From Archaeoglobus sp. JdFR-24 (GTDB lineage: Archaea > Halobacteriota > Archaeoglobi > Archaeoglobales > Archaeoglobaceae): a stretch of 32,317 nt of DNA. Position 1 is the stretch's first letter. Each line of letters begins with the position of its first letter. The notes under the pieces were generated by a model that was given only the letters and a program-made list of their open reading frames with translations, was not told the origin of the DNA and made no database searches. The stretch covers positions 1 to 32,317 of the forward strand of contig MTML01000066.1 of NCBI GenBank assembly GCA_002011215.1, written 5' to 3'. The position numbers and the translations under genes were made by a program. This document shows, piece by piece, positions 24,624 to 32,222 of the stretch.

Positions 24624-26670
24624 CATCTCGGAATATATGCATGAATTTATCCAAGAAGCTAGAGAAGGGCTTGAAATTCTAAATCAGAGCTTTATAGAAC
24701 TTGAAAATGGAAAAAGTGAAGCAATTGACGAAATATTCAGAATCGTCCATACTATCAAAGGAATGTCTGGCTTTATGGGATTTAAAACCTTAGAGGAACT
24801 ATGTCATAAATTAGAAAACCTTCTGGGAGATATCAGAGCTGGAAAAGAAGTTACATCTGATCTCGTTGATGTGATGCTTGAGTCTATAGATGCAGTAGAG
24901 ATGATAATTGGAAAAATTGAGGAAGAAGGATCAGATTGCGTTGATGTTGTTAAAATTGCTGATAAAATTGATGCCTATTTGAATGATGATGATTTTGAAG
25001 ATAAAGAATGTAACTTGCAATTAATAAGTAAAGGTAGAAAACTTGATAGTAAGATTGATAGTAATCAAGTTGATAATTCAGTTGATAATAACCTTATTTT
25101 GGAAATTAAGATATCTGAAGACTGTATAATGAAAAGTGTAAGGGCAGCCATTATTCTTGAGTCATTGAGTGAAAAAATTGATATAATTAAAGTTGAACCG
25201 CCGGAAGAGGATTTTGATTCTCAGAATTTTGATGGTATTCTCAGAATTATTGCAATGGGCTCTAAGGAAGATGCTGAGAGATCCCTCTCAAACATTGCTG
25301 AAATTGAGTATTTTAAAGCTTCAATAGCCTATAAATCATCATTGGAGGGAAAAGCTGTTAACACTCTTTTGAGGCAGAGTGGTTCAGCACAAAATGGAAT
25401 CAAAAAGAATGAAAATGATTTCCAGGATTGTGAGCATAAAATACAGACATGTAATGTATTGGATTCTAAGGTGGATTCTAAGGTGGATTCTAAGGTGGAT
25501 TCTAAGGTAGATTCTAAAAACAACACAATAAGGGTTAACGTCGACTATCTTGACAGAATAATGAATCTTGTTGGGGAGCTGGTAATAAACAAAAGTAGAT
25601 TGCTTCAGATCTCCTCAACCTATGGTATTCCTGAGCTTAAAGAGGCTGTAAGTATTATGGACAAATCTATAACAAGCCTTCAGGATGAAGTCATGCGAAT
25701 TAGAATGGTCAAAATTGGAAAAATTTTTAACAAGTTTCCAAGAATGGTAAGAGATCTTTCCAAAAAACTTGGAAAGAATGTTGAGTTTATTATGGAGGGG
25801 CTTGAAACCGAGCTTGACAGGACAATTCTGGATCAGATAAACGACCCCATGATTCATTTGGTTAGGAATGCGGTCGACCATGGAATTGAATCACCAGAAG
25901 AAAGAATAGCTGCAAACAAGCCGGAAAAAGGTAGAATAAAGCTCTCAGCCATGAGAGAGAAAAACAATGTCATTATCGAAATTGAAGATGATGGCAGGGG
26001 TCTTGATACGGAATTATTACGAAAAAAGGCGCTGGAAAAAGGCTTCTCTAAATCAGAAATTAATGAAATGTCGGAAGAGGAATTGATGATGTTAATATTT
26101 TCTCCTGGTTTCTCTACAAAAGAATCACCCACCGAGGTTTCCGGCAGAGGTGTTGGTATGGATGTCGTTAAGACTGTTGTAGAAAGGTTAGGTGGTAACA
26201 TTAAACTACGTTCTAAAAAGGGGGTAGGGACGAAGATAAAAATCACTCTCCCTCCAACAATGGCTATAATAAAATCTCTTCTTGTGCGAGTAGGAGAGGA
26301 AGAATATGCTGTCCCAATGTCAAGTGTAATCGAGGCCCTCTACGTAAGCGATGAAAATTTCAAAGTTATACATGGCAATCCATTCCTTTTTGTTAGAGAC
26401 AAGCTCATTCCGGCATTCAGGTTGAGGGATTTCTTCAGAATTGAGAATGGTAGGAATAGCAGGGAAGTGGGGATTGTGGTTGAAAAGGATGGTGAAAAAT
26501 ACTCTTTAATAGTGGATGCCATTACAGATCAACAAGAGATCGTAATTAAACCATTGGGGAGTTTCCTGTCTAAAATTAAAGGATTTAGTGGAGTAACGAT
26601 TTTAGGTGATGGTAGGGTTATCCCAATAATAGATGTTTCTTCTCTTATAGGAGGTGATACTGTTGTATGA
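24613..26670 (+). CDS. cheA: Chemotaxis histidine kinase CheA
   Basis: The 685-residue kinase starts at GTG 24613 (GAGGTGATGACC upstream). P1/HPt domain 1-125 with phosphoryl H46 in VHTIKG; P2-like CheY-binding domain about 155-235; P3 dimer helices about 310-375; P4 ATPase about 376-545 with N box VRNAVDHGIES, G1 EDDGRGLD and G2 SGRGVGMDVVK; P5 CheW-like domain about 550-680. Both linkers are built from short D-S-K or D-N motifs: DSKIDSNQVDNSVDNN before P2 and four D-S-K-V units before P3, the latter from a perfect 12-bp DNA repeat. It overlaps cheB by 11 and cheC by 8 bases. Confidence 0.97.
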   Translation: MDIDISEYMHEFIQEAREGLEILNQSFIELENGKSEAIDEIFRIVHTIKGMSGFMGFKTLEELCHKLENLLGDIRAGKEVTSDLVDVMLESIDAVEMIIGKIEEEGSDCVDVVKIADKIDAYLNDDDFEDKECNLQLISKGRKLDSKIDSNQVDNSVDNNLILEIKISEDCIMKSVRAAIILESLSEKIDIIKVEPPEEDFDSQNFDGILRIIAMGSKEDAERSLSNIAEIEYFKASIAYKSSLEGKAVNTLLRQSGSAQNGIKKNENDFQDCEHKIQTCNVLDSKVDSKVDSKVDSKVDSKNNTIRVNVDYLDRIMNLVGELVINKSRLLQISSTYGIPELKEAVSIMDKSITSLQDEVMRIRMVKIGKIFNKFPRMVRDLSKKLGKNVEFIMEGLETELDRTILDQINDPMIHLVRNAVDHGIESPEERIAANKPEKGRIKLSAMREKNNVIIEIEDDGRGLDTELLRKKALEKGFSKSEINEMSEEELMMLIFSPGFSTKESPTEVSGRGVGMDVVKTVVERLGGNIKLRSKKGVGTKIKITLPPTMAIIKSLLVRVGEEEYAVPMSSVIEALYVSDENFKVIHGNPFLFVRDKLIPAFRLRDFFRIENGRNSREVGIVVEKDGEKYSLIVDAITDQQEIVIKPLGSFLSKIKGFSGVTILGDGRVIPIIDVSSLIGGDTVV
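25461..25520 (+). repeat. 12-bp tandem repeat in the cheA linker
   Basis: GGATTCTAAGGT occurs four times perfectly (25461-25508) and is followed by a degenerate copy (25509-25520). The unit is four codons (D-S-K-V), so gain or loss keeps the frame and only changes the linker between P2 and P3. Confidence 0.95.
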
Positions 26671-27265
26671 GACAAGTCTTGGAGAAGTAGAATTGGATGC
26701 TTTGAAAGAACTTGGTAATATAGGGGCAGGACGAGCTGCTACTGCTCTGAGCAAACTTGTTGGACGTACAATAGAAATGAGTGTCCCTAAATCGAAAATC
26801 GTCAAAATAAGTGAGCTGAACAGACATATCAGTGACGAGATTGTGGCCGGTGTGCTGACTGGACTTCAGGATATTGAAGGGCAAAATTCTGGATATCTTT
26901 ACATCATGTTTCCAAAGGACTCTTCAATTTCCCTTGTAAAAACACTATGTGGTTCTGAAAGTCTGGGAGAAATGGAGGAATCAGCATTAATGGAGGTCGG
27001 AAATATTTTGTCCTCATCATTCTGTGATGCTACGGCTGAAATGTTGGGGCTGGTTTTACTTCCATCACCACCAGGTTTGGCAATCGATTATGCTCTGGCA
27101 GTAGTAGATTCAGTAGTATCCATAATGGCAGAAAGCAGCGACACTATAATCTTTTTTGAGAATCAGATGAGGGATCAGGAGGATTTGAAAGTTTATCTGA
27201 TGCTTATACCAGAGGCGAGGTTTTTTAAAAATATGCTGGGTTTGCTAAAAATGGTGTATGCATGA
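26663..27265 (+). CDS. cheC: CheY-P phosphatase CheC
   Basis: From TTG 26663 (GGAGGTG six bases upstream) the protein has 200 residues; GTG 26654 lies within that ribosome site and is less likely. Both phosphatase signatures are present: LDALKELGNIGAG...P and ESALMEVGNILSS...P, each with the E-x-x-N pair. It removes phosphate from CheY-P and is regulated by CheD, whose gene follows with a 4-base overlap. Confidence 0.93.
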   Translation: MYETSLGEVELDALKELGNIGAGRAATALSKLVGRTIEMSVPKSKIVKISELNRHISDEIVAGVLTGLQDIEGQNSGYLYIMFPKDSSISLVKTLCGSESLGEMEESALMEVGNILSSSFCDATAEMLGLVLLPSPPGLAIDYALAVVDSVVSIMAESSDTIIFFENQMRDQEDLKVYLMLIPEARFFKNMLGLLKMVYA

Positions 27266-27726
27266 AGGAGATAACCGTCGGAATAGGGGAGTACAAGGTA
27301 GAAAGCAATGCCATTTTAAAAACAATAGGTCTTGGATCCTGCATAGGCTTAGCAATTTATTCTCCAGTCAAGAAGGTGGGTGGTCTGGCTCATGTGATGC
27401 TCCCCAGCGGATCCAATAACGGGAATGCCAAATATGCAAATGCTGCGGTAAGACTTCTTGTTGAAGAACTCGAAAAAATGGGCGCATTCAGGTTCAAACT
27501 CATTGCAAAAATTGCTGGTGGGGCACAGATATTCAAACAGATGAACATGAATATTCTCAAGATTGGTGACAGGAACATTGAATCCGTTAGGGAAAATCTT
27601 TCAAAATTTGGAATAAAAATTATCTCTGAAGACATAGGTGGACATCTTGGTAGAAGTGTTTACTTCGATACCACCACAGGCGCTATGAGAGTAAGGTATT
27701 CAAATGGTGAGGAACTCTGGATTTAG
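27262..27726 (+). CDS. cheD: Chemoreceptor glutamine deamidase CheD
   Basis: The 154-residue enzyme carries the catalytic C27 (GLGSCIG) and H44 (GGLAHVMLP) and the family segments KIAGGAQIF and IISEDIGGHLGRSVYFD. It converts receptor glutamines to glutamates and binds CheC. ATG 27262 overlaps the cheC stop (ATGA). Confidence 0.96.
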   Translation: MKEITVGIGEYKVESNAILKTIGLGSCIGLAIYSPVKKVGGLAHVMLPSGSNNGNAKYANAAVRLLVEELEKMGAFRFKLIAKIAGGAQIFKQMNMNILKIGDRNIESVRENLSKFGIKIISEDIGGHLGRSVYFDTTTGAMRVRYSNGEELWI

Positions 27727-27794
27727 CTACTGAATAGCCTGAATATATTGGTGATGATGTTTTTAATAGGCAGTAATAAGATAGGTGATATAAC

Positions 27795-28646
27795 TTGGAA
27801 CTAAAAAATCTTGACGTAAATCTTCAGAAAAAACAACATGGGAGCCAGGACATAGAATTCAAATATCTTCTCAATAAAATTTCGTCTTTGACCCGCATAA
27901 ATTTGAGCCAGTACAGAGAGAGTTACATTAAGAGAAGAATTGACCTCAGAATGAAGCTTAAAGGAGAGTATAGCTATGCAAGATATGCCAAGCTAATAGA
28001 AAATGACAATAACGAAATGAAAGAGCTTATGAACGTTCTTACAGTCAATGTAACTGAATTCATGAGGGACAAAACACCTTTCGATTTTTTCAGAAAAAAA
28101 CTTCTTCCAGAAATCGTTAAAAGGAAAAGTAAAGCAAAAAGTAGACTCTTAAGAATATGGAGTGCCGGATGCTCCTACGGAGAAGAACCATATTCAATAG
28201 CAATAAGCATTTCAGAAGAGCTTGGCAACGACTGGAACGTATCCATTTATGCCACCGATATAGACTTGAAATGTCTGGAATCTGCAAGAAGGGGGATTTA
28301 CAAAAAGGAACAGCTAAATAATTTATCAAGGAATGAGATATTTAAATACTTCATCAAAATAAATGGTGAATATGAAGTTATAGATTCTATTAAAAAGCAG
28401 ATTAGATTCAAAAGACATGATCTCACCTCTGAAGGTCCAATTTCGAGATATTTTGATGTGATTTTTTGCAGAAATGTTATGATATACTTCAACGAAAAAC
28501 AAAAATTCAAGATTTTTTCAGATTTCTATCAAGCGCTCATAAAGAATGGCTATCTTATAATCGGGAAATCTGAAACATTGCATCCTGATTTTAAGAATAA
28601 GTTCAAACCCATCAGCTTATCAAACAAAATTTACATTAGACAATAG
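27795..28646 (+). CDS. cheR: Chemotaxis protein methyltransferase CheR
   Basis: The 283-residue protein has the N-terminal helical domain (SQYRESYIKRRIDLRM), the SAM-binding loop RIWSAGCSYGEEPYSIAI, the acidic ADENI-type strand YATDIDLKCLESAR and VIFCRNVMIYF. It methylates receptor glutamates with S-adenosylmethionine. The start is TTG 27795 with AGGTGA six bases upstream; the 68-base gap after cheD is AT-rich. It converges with the preflagellin peptidase gene. Confidence 0.96.
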   Translation: MELKNLDVNLQKKQHGSQDIEFKYLLNKISSLTRINLSQYRESYIKRRIDLRMKLKGEYSYARYAKLIENDNNEMKELMNVLTVNVTEFMRDKTPFDFFRKKLLPEIVKRKSKAKSRLLRIWSAGCSYGEEPYSIAISISEELGNDWNVSIYATDIDLKCLESARRGIYKKEQLNNLSRNEIFKYFIKINGEYEVIDSIKKQIRFKRHDLTSEGPISRYFDVIFCRNVMIYFNEKQKFKIFSDFYQALIKNGYLIIGKSETLHPDFKNKFKPISLSNKIYIRQ

Positions 28647-28713
28647 TATTTTTAAAATCTCTTCTCTGAATTCCCCAATATTCAAATATAAACGATGAGC
28701 CCTTTCACTAAGA

Positions 28714-29472
28714 TCAGTACTGAAAACCGGCTAAACCAAAAAGTACAGATATCACAAGGTAAAGCAGATCACCCGCAATAAAAGAAATAATATATCCAGC
28801 AGTTATAAATATCAGGAAAGGTATCGCATGAGTGGCCCATATTCTGTCTATTTGTCCCTGTTCAGCCTTTCTTTTAAGCGTTTCCAGCATCACCTTGTCA
28901 GGCTCCACACTCTTTTTACCTCTCACCAATCTCCCACAGTCAAAATATTCAAACAGAAACATGAATTTCGGAATGGATTTTGCATCAACCTTTTGACCAA
29001 ATAAGTAGTAGAAAAAATCCCTTTTGAGGCCCCGAAATCCCTCCCTGTAAAGATTCCTGATAAAATTTAGCAAAACCAGTAATGGCATAACCAGAAGAGA
29101 ATTTGAAAAGGTAGAAAATGCAAAGTTATTGAATCCTGTTCCAAAAACAGGAAAAGGATAGCTCTCAGGATAGGTTGGAAAAATCAATCCCAATATAATT
29201 AATGCTTTTGCATCAGCTCCACCGTAGAGCCCCAGATAATATAGGGTGTAGCTAAAAAAGAAGATAAAAAAAACCTGGAATAGATAGTACATGAAACTCA
29301 TCAAATTGAAGTTTGAATAATAGAGCTCTATGAGAATAAAAGGAATCATTAATAGAAGCATAAATTTCCATAATCGATCGGGAATCGTTCTCGTATTTAA
29401 GTCAAGGAAAGATGAATATCCCAAGAAAATTAAACCAATAAGATACTTTAACAATTGAATTTGCTCAATCAT
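28714..29472 (-). CDS. flaK: Preflagellin (archaellin) peptidase, A24 family
   Basis: The 252-residue membrane aspartyl protease removes class III signal peptides from archaellins. The two catalytic aspartates are D24 in SFLDLNTRTIPD and the D of GGADAKAL (archaeal form of GxGD). Six or so hydrophobic segments are visible (for example YLFQVFFIFFFSYTLYYLGL, FLIFITAGYIISFIA), with a cytoplasmic insert between the middle helices (REGFRGLKRDFFYYL...VRGKKSVEPDKVMLE). ATG 29472 has AAAGGGG about six bases upstream. Its substrates are the archaellins at 30431-32317. Confidence 0.93.
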   Translation of the reverse strand: MIEQIQLLKYLIGLIFLGYSSFLDLNTRTIPDRLWKFMLLLMIPFILIELYYSNFNLMSFMYYLFQVFFIFFFSYTLYYLGLYGGADAKALIILGLIFPTYPESYPFPVFGTGFNNFAFSTFSNSLLVMPLLVLLNFIRNLYREGFRGLKRDFFYYLFGQKVDAKSIPKFMFLFEYFDCGRLVRGKKSVEPDKVMLETLKRKAEQGQIDRIWATHAIPFLIFITAGYIISFIAGDLLYLVISVLFGLAGFQY

Positions 29473-29521
29473 GTTTTAACCCCTTTACAGCACCAACTAT
29501 TTTGTAGTCTTCAAGCTAAGA

Positions 29522-29530
29522 TTTTAAAAG
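29522..29530 (-). promoter_or_regulatory. TATA box of the preflagellin peptidase gene
   Basis: Minus-strand CTTTTAAAA; transcription would begin near 29500, giving a leader of about 28 bases that carries the ribosome site. Confidence 0.45.
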
Positions 29531-29553
29531 TTTTAAGTTAATTCATCAGGGAA

Positions 29554-29589
29554 TCGGCAATTAAAAACAACCTCGGCAATTAAAAACAA
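29554..29589. repeat. Two 17-bp direct repeats upstream of the preflagellin peptidase promoter
   Basis: TCGGCAATTAAAAACAA occurs at 29554-29570 and 29573-29589 (period 19). The second and first copies lie 24-60 bases upstream of the peptidase TATA box and after the stop of the winged-helix gene. The core GCAATTA also occurs in the shared element of the archaellin and che promoters. Confidence 0.75.
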
Positions 29590-29612
29590 ACCACTAAAAT
29601 TACAATAAAAAA

Positions 29613-29930
29613 TTAGTCATTAACCCAATATGTAAAGAAGGCAAATAGCTCATCAAGCATTGCAGCAAGCTTCTTTCCCGAGTTCGTCAGAGTGTATGCG
29701 TCGTTCTCCTTTGTCACAAGACTGTATTCAATCAAAGCTTTTAAGTGTCTGTCAAGAATCCCTGGGTTCAGTTTGGTCTTAAACATAAGCTGAGAAAATC
29801 TCATGGGATTCCTATCCAGCTCAAAGAGAATCGAGCTTGCACCACTTCTCGATACCACTTTCAAGAACTTCTCACAATTCTCATTCCGCATAGATATGTC
29901 GCTACCTGTAACTTGAGTTATTGCCCCCAC
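29613..29930 (-). CDS. Winged-helix regulator next to the archaellin operon
   Basis: A small DNA-binding protein: FLKVVSRSGASSILFELDRNPMRFSQLMFKTKLNPGILDRHLKALIEYSLVTKENDAYTLTNSGKKLAAMLDELFAFF is a complete HxlR/ArsR-like winged helix with recognition helix around ILDRHLKAL and wing KENDAYTL. It is divergent from the archaellins and so is a candidate archaellum regulator. The start is uncertain because a perfect 32-bp tandem duplication sits at the 5' end. GTG 29930 in the promoter-distal copy has AGGAG four bases upstream and is used here (105 residues). Alternatives are TTG 29978, inside the strong GGAGGTG, and ATG 29891 (MRNENC, 92 residues). In the present allele the best ribosome-site/start pair (GTG 29962) is out of frame. 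Confidence 0.8.
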   Translation of the reverse strand: MGAITQVTGSDISMRNENCEKFLKVVSRSGASSILFELDRNPMRFSQLMFKTKLNPGILDRHLKALIEYSLVTKENDAYTLTNSGKKLAAMLDELFAFFTYWVND

Positions 29931-29968
29931 TCGACTCCTGTAACTTGAGTTATTGCCCCCACTCGACT
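29905..29968. repeat. Perfect 32-bp tandem duplication at the start of the winged-helix gene
   Basis: Two identical 32-base units, 29905-29936 and 29937-29968. On the minus strand each reads AGTCGAGTGGGGGCAATAAC then TCAAGTTACAGG, containing the palindrome TAACT-CA-AGTTA. Thirty-two is not a multiple of three, so copy number changes the reading frame of the downstream gene; it is also about three helical turns, which would set the two palindromes on the same face. Confidence 0.97.
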
Positions 29969-29970
29969 GC

Positions 29971-29977
29971 ACCTCCA
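29971..29977 (-). promoter_or_regulatory. Strong ribosome site upstream of the 32-bp repeats
   Basis: Minus-strand GGAGGTG. Seven bases later stands GTG 29962. That start now gives only 14 codons (MGAITQVTGVEWGQ, stop). With one repeat copy the same GTG would read straight into the winged-helix protein. Confidence 0.6.
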
Positions 29978-30317
29978 ATGATGATCACAACTATTATTAT
30001 AATTTAAAAGCTTTTCGTTTTATCCTAACATTATGAGATAAAGATAATATACGATTTTTCTATCAATATATTTAAAGGAAAACTAATTTTTATTACACTA
30101 TAATCATGCTATATATTGTTATAATAAGTTTTTTAATATTATTGATCTAAAATTAAAATAAGACAATACCGATTATTCAGGATTGACCAGTCAGACTCTT
30201 TTTTGAAAAATATCGATTATTACCTCTATTTGTTTAACTCTATACACTGTCAGAAAACTTTATTCTCAACTTTGTAGAAACTGCTAATCAATCGCATTAT
30301 TTTAATTAATTACACTA

Positions 30318-30341
30318 TTGCAATTACAAATATATAAATAC
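30318..30341 (+). promoter_or_regulatory. Promoter element shared with the che region (archaellin-side copy)
   Basis: Begins TTGCAATTACAAA and continues as the TATA-like ATATATAAATA. It matches the minus strand of 18618-18641 at 21 of 24 bases. A transcript from this box would start near 30361 with a leader of about 70 bases. Confidence 0.5.
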
Positions 30342-30380
30342 AACTTAGAAAAAAGTAATTAGTAAATGTATCAAAAATTA

Positions 30381-30390
30381 TTATATATTA
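30381..30390 (+). promoter_or_regulatory. Proximal TATA box of the archaellin operon
   Basis: TTATATATTA; transcription would begin near 30411, leaving about 20 bases before ATG 30431, with AGGTGAGGG (30421-30429) as ribosome site. Confidence 0.55.
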
Positions 30391-30430
30391 TGAGAGAGAT
30401 AACGTAATTGGATTTGAAAGAGGTGAGGGT

Positions 30431-31033
30431 ATGCGAATTGGAAAAAAAAGAATGAATAAAAAATGGAATGAAAAGGGATTCACTGGACTTGAAGCGGCAA
30501 TAGTACTCGTTGCTTTCGTAGTGGTTGCAGCAGTCTTCAGCTATGTCATGCTCGGAGCAGGTTTCTTCACCACACAGAAATCACAGCAGGTAGTTGAGAC
30601 AGGAGTGGGTCAGGCAACATCATCTCTTGAACTTGACGGACAGTATATTTTAGTAAACGCAACAGGAGATACTGGCTCTTCAGGGCATGCACAGGATATA
30701 ACCTTCTACATCACACAGACAGCAGGTGGAACACCTGTAAACCTATCGAAATGCATGCTAACATACATTGACTCAGACGAATACATACAAATCGAGTACG
30801 ATAAATCAGCATCCACTCATCCATGGAATTACTTCGAAGTGGTGGGTGACGGTGATGATCTGATAGAACCGAATGAGAAGTTCAGGATAATAGTCGATTT
30901 GACAGATTCCAGTTTCTCCAGTAAGCCAACCACTAACGAAGAGGTAACTATTGAAATTAAACCGCCTGTTGGAGCGCCACTTGCGCTTAAAAAGACGCTT
31001 CCGCCAAGTTTTGAGAACTATACTTATGTGTGA
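30431..31033 (+). CDS. Archaellin 1 (archaeal flagellin precursor)
   Basis: The 200-residue precursor has a class III signal peptide MRIGKKRMNKKWNEKG, cleaved before FTGLEAAIVLVAFVVVAAVF, the hydrophobic helix that forms the filament core. The outer domain is strand-rich and ends EIKPPVGAPLALKKTLPPSF. This first gene has a longer basic leader than the next three and a glycine before the cleavage site. NAT and NYT sequons (NATGD, NLSK, NYTYV) could be N-glycosylated. It is promoter-proximal and likely a main filament subunit. Confidence 0.95.
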   Translation: MRIGKKRMNKKWNEKGFTGLEAAIVLVAFVVVAAVFSYVMLGAGFFTTQKSQQVVETGVGQATSSLELDGQYILVNATGDTGSSGHAQDITFYITQTAGGTPVNLSKCMLTYIDSDEYIQIEYDKSASTHPWNYFEVVGDGDDLIEPNEKFRIIVDLTDSSFSSKPTTNEEVTIEIKPPVGAPLALKKTLPPSFENYTYV

Positions 31034-31128
31034 GGTGATTCCAGATGAGGTTAAAGATGTTTAAAGATGAGAGGGCGTTTACTGGACTTGAAGCGGCAAT
31101 AGTGCTCATCGCTTTCGTCACAGTCGCT
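31028..31128 (+). repeat. Archaellin leader repeat, copy A
   Basis: This 101-base segment (stop of the preceding gene, spacer, ribosome site, signal peptide and start of the core helix) is identical to 32217-32317. The first 88 bases from the stop codon (31031-31118) are also identical to 31603-31690. Confidence 0.95.
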
Positions 31129-31605
31129 GCAGTATTCAGCTATGTCATGCTCGGAGCAGGTTTCTTTGCAACTCAGAAGGGTCAGGAAGTCGTGCATACT
31201 GGTGTAAAACAGGTCACCACATCACTCGAATTGGCAGGTAGTGTAATTGGAGAGGGTAACACTACAACAAATAAGTTAACGGGCGTTAAGTTCACACTAC
31301 AACTCGCTTCAGGGGCAGAGCCTATTGATCTGAGCAAAACAGTTGTGGTTGTTTATACTGGAGATGGAGGTAGGGTTGTAGAAAATACATTGGATAACTT
31401 CTATACTTCCAGTAGCTGGTTTAATGCTGAAACTACTCCTGATGATTACTTAGAGGTGCTTGAAAAGGTTGAAATACATATTACAGGGCTCACTCTGGAT
31501 CCTAATGAAGAATTCATGGTTGAAATCAAACCACCAGCTGGAGCCAGCTATCCAATGGAGCTGACAGTGCCTGCGAATATAGATGATGTAATGGTATTGT
31601 TATGA
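31045..31605 (+). CDS. Archaellin 2
   Basis: The 186-residue precursor begins MRLKMFKDERA, cleaved before FTGLEAAIVLIAFVTVAAVF; the residue before the cut is alanine, unlike archaellin 1. Its outer domain (EGNTTTNKLTGVKFTLQL, YTGDGGRVVENTLDNFY, HITGLTLDPNEEFMVEIKPPAGASYPMELTVP) differs most from the other copies and it lacks the LPPSF ending. GAGGTG eight bases upstream; gap of 11 bases after archaellin 1. Its first 101 bases including the ribosome site are repeated exactly at 32217-32317. Confidence 0.95.
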   Translation: MRLKMFKDERAFTGLEAAIVLIAFVTVAAVFSYVMLGAGFFATQKGQEVVHTGVKQVTTSLELAGSVIGEGNTTTNKLTGVKFTLQLASGAEPIDLSKTVVVVYTGDGGRVVENTLDNFYTSSSWFNAETTPDDYLEVLEKVEIHITGLTLDPNEEFMVEIKPPAGASYPMELTVPANIDDVMVLL

Positions 31606-31690
31606 GGTGATTCCAGATGAGGTTAAAGATGTTTAAAGATGAGAGGGCGTTTACTGGACTTGAAGCGGCAATAGTGCTCATCGCTTTCGT
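31603..31690 (+). repeat. Archaellin leader repeat, copy B
   Basis: Eighty-eight bases identical to 31031-31118; beyond 31690 the sequence switches to match archaellin 1 (AGTGGTTGCAGCAGT) instead of archaellin 2. Confidence 0.95.
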
Positions 31691-32222
31691 AGTGGTTGCA
31701 GCAGTATTCAGCTACATCATGCTCGGAGCAGGTTTCTTCACCACACAGAAATCAAAGCAAGTTGTGCATACTGGAGTGGGTCAGGCATCCACATCTCTTG
31801 AACTTGACGGACAGTATATTTACATTGTACCAAAGACAACCGGTTCAAGTGGTAATGTGAGTAAAATTTACTTCTTCGTAACACTCACGGCTGGCGGAAA
31901 CCCGGTAGATCTAAACCAAACACTTGTAAGTATAAAAACACCTAAGCTATATAAACAAGTGTTTTTCGGTACAAACAACCAAAGTATAGATCCATGGTAT
32001 TATGAAGCAGTTACTGGAGTTAGTGATGGTGACAATTTGGTTGAAAAGAGCGAGAAGTACAAAATAACTCTCAACTTAGAAGATGATGGATGGAATATAG
32101 CCTCCTCAGACCTCCCAGGAACAGATGATGAAATTACAATCGAAATCAAACCGCCTGTCGGAGCACCACTGATAATCACGAAAACTCTCCCACCGAGCTT
32201 TAAATCGCTGACATACGTGTGA
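31617..32222 (+). CDS. Archaellin 3
   Basis: The 201-residue precursor has the archaellin 2 leader (MRLKMFKDERA before FTGLEAAIVLIAFVVVAAVF) but from the core helix on it is like archaellin 1 in DNA and protein: FFTTQKSKQVVHTGVGQAS, SLELDGQYI, and the ending EITIEIKPPVGAPLIITKTLPPSF. It is therefore a mosaic of its two neighbours. GAGGTG lies eight bases upstream, gap 11 bases. Confidence 0.95.
   Translation: MRLKMFKDERAFTGLEAAIVLIAFVVVAAVFSYIMLGAGFFTTQKSKQVVHTGVGQASTSLELDGQYIYIVPKTTGSSGNVSKIYFFVTLTAGGNPVDLNQTLVSIKTPKLYKQVFFGTNNQSIDPWYYEAVTGVSDGDNLVEKSEKYKITLNLEDDGWNIASSDLPGTDDEITIEIKPPVGAPLIITKTLPPSFKSLTYV

Larger units (their letters stand above)
29979..30430. other. AT-rich regulatory stretch between the winged-helix gene and archaellins
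   Basis: About 450 bases with no reading frame worth calling. It contains the winged-helix TATA box (minus-strand CTTTTAAATT, 30010-30001), the shared motility element at 30318-30341, a proximal archaellin TATA box at 30381-30390, and repeated CGATTATT (30169-30176 and 30213-30220). The rest is low-complexity A and T. Confidence 0.6.

Noticed and set aside
25329..25526. Minus-strand frame with repeated L-E-S-T
   Set aside because: It is the antisense reading of the 12-bp cheA repeat, not a gene.
27752..27794. GTGATGA in the cheD-cheR gap as box C of a C/D RNA
   Set aside because: No box D (CTGA) follows at suitable distance.
29905..29968. CRISPR-like array
   Set aside because: The two 32-bp units are directly abutting with no spacers and no cas genes nearby.
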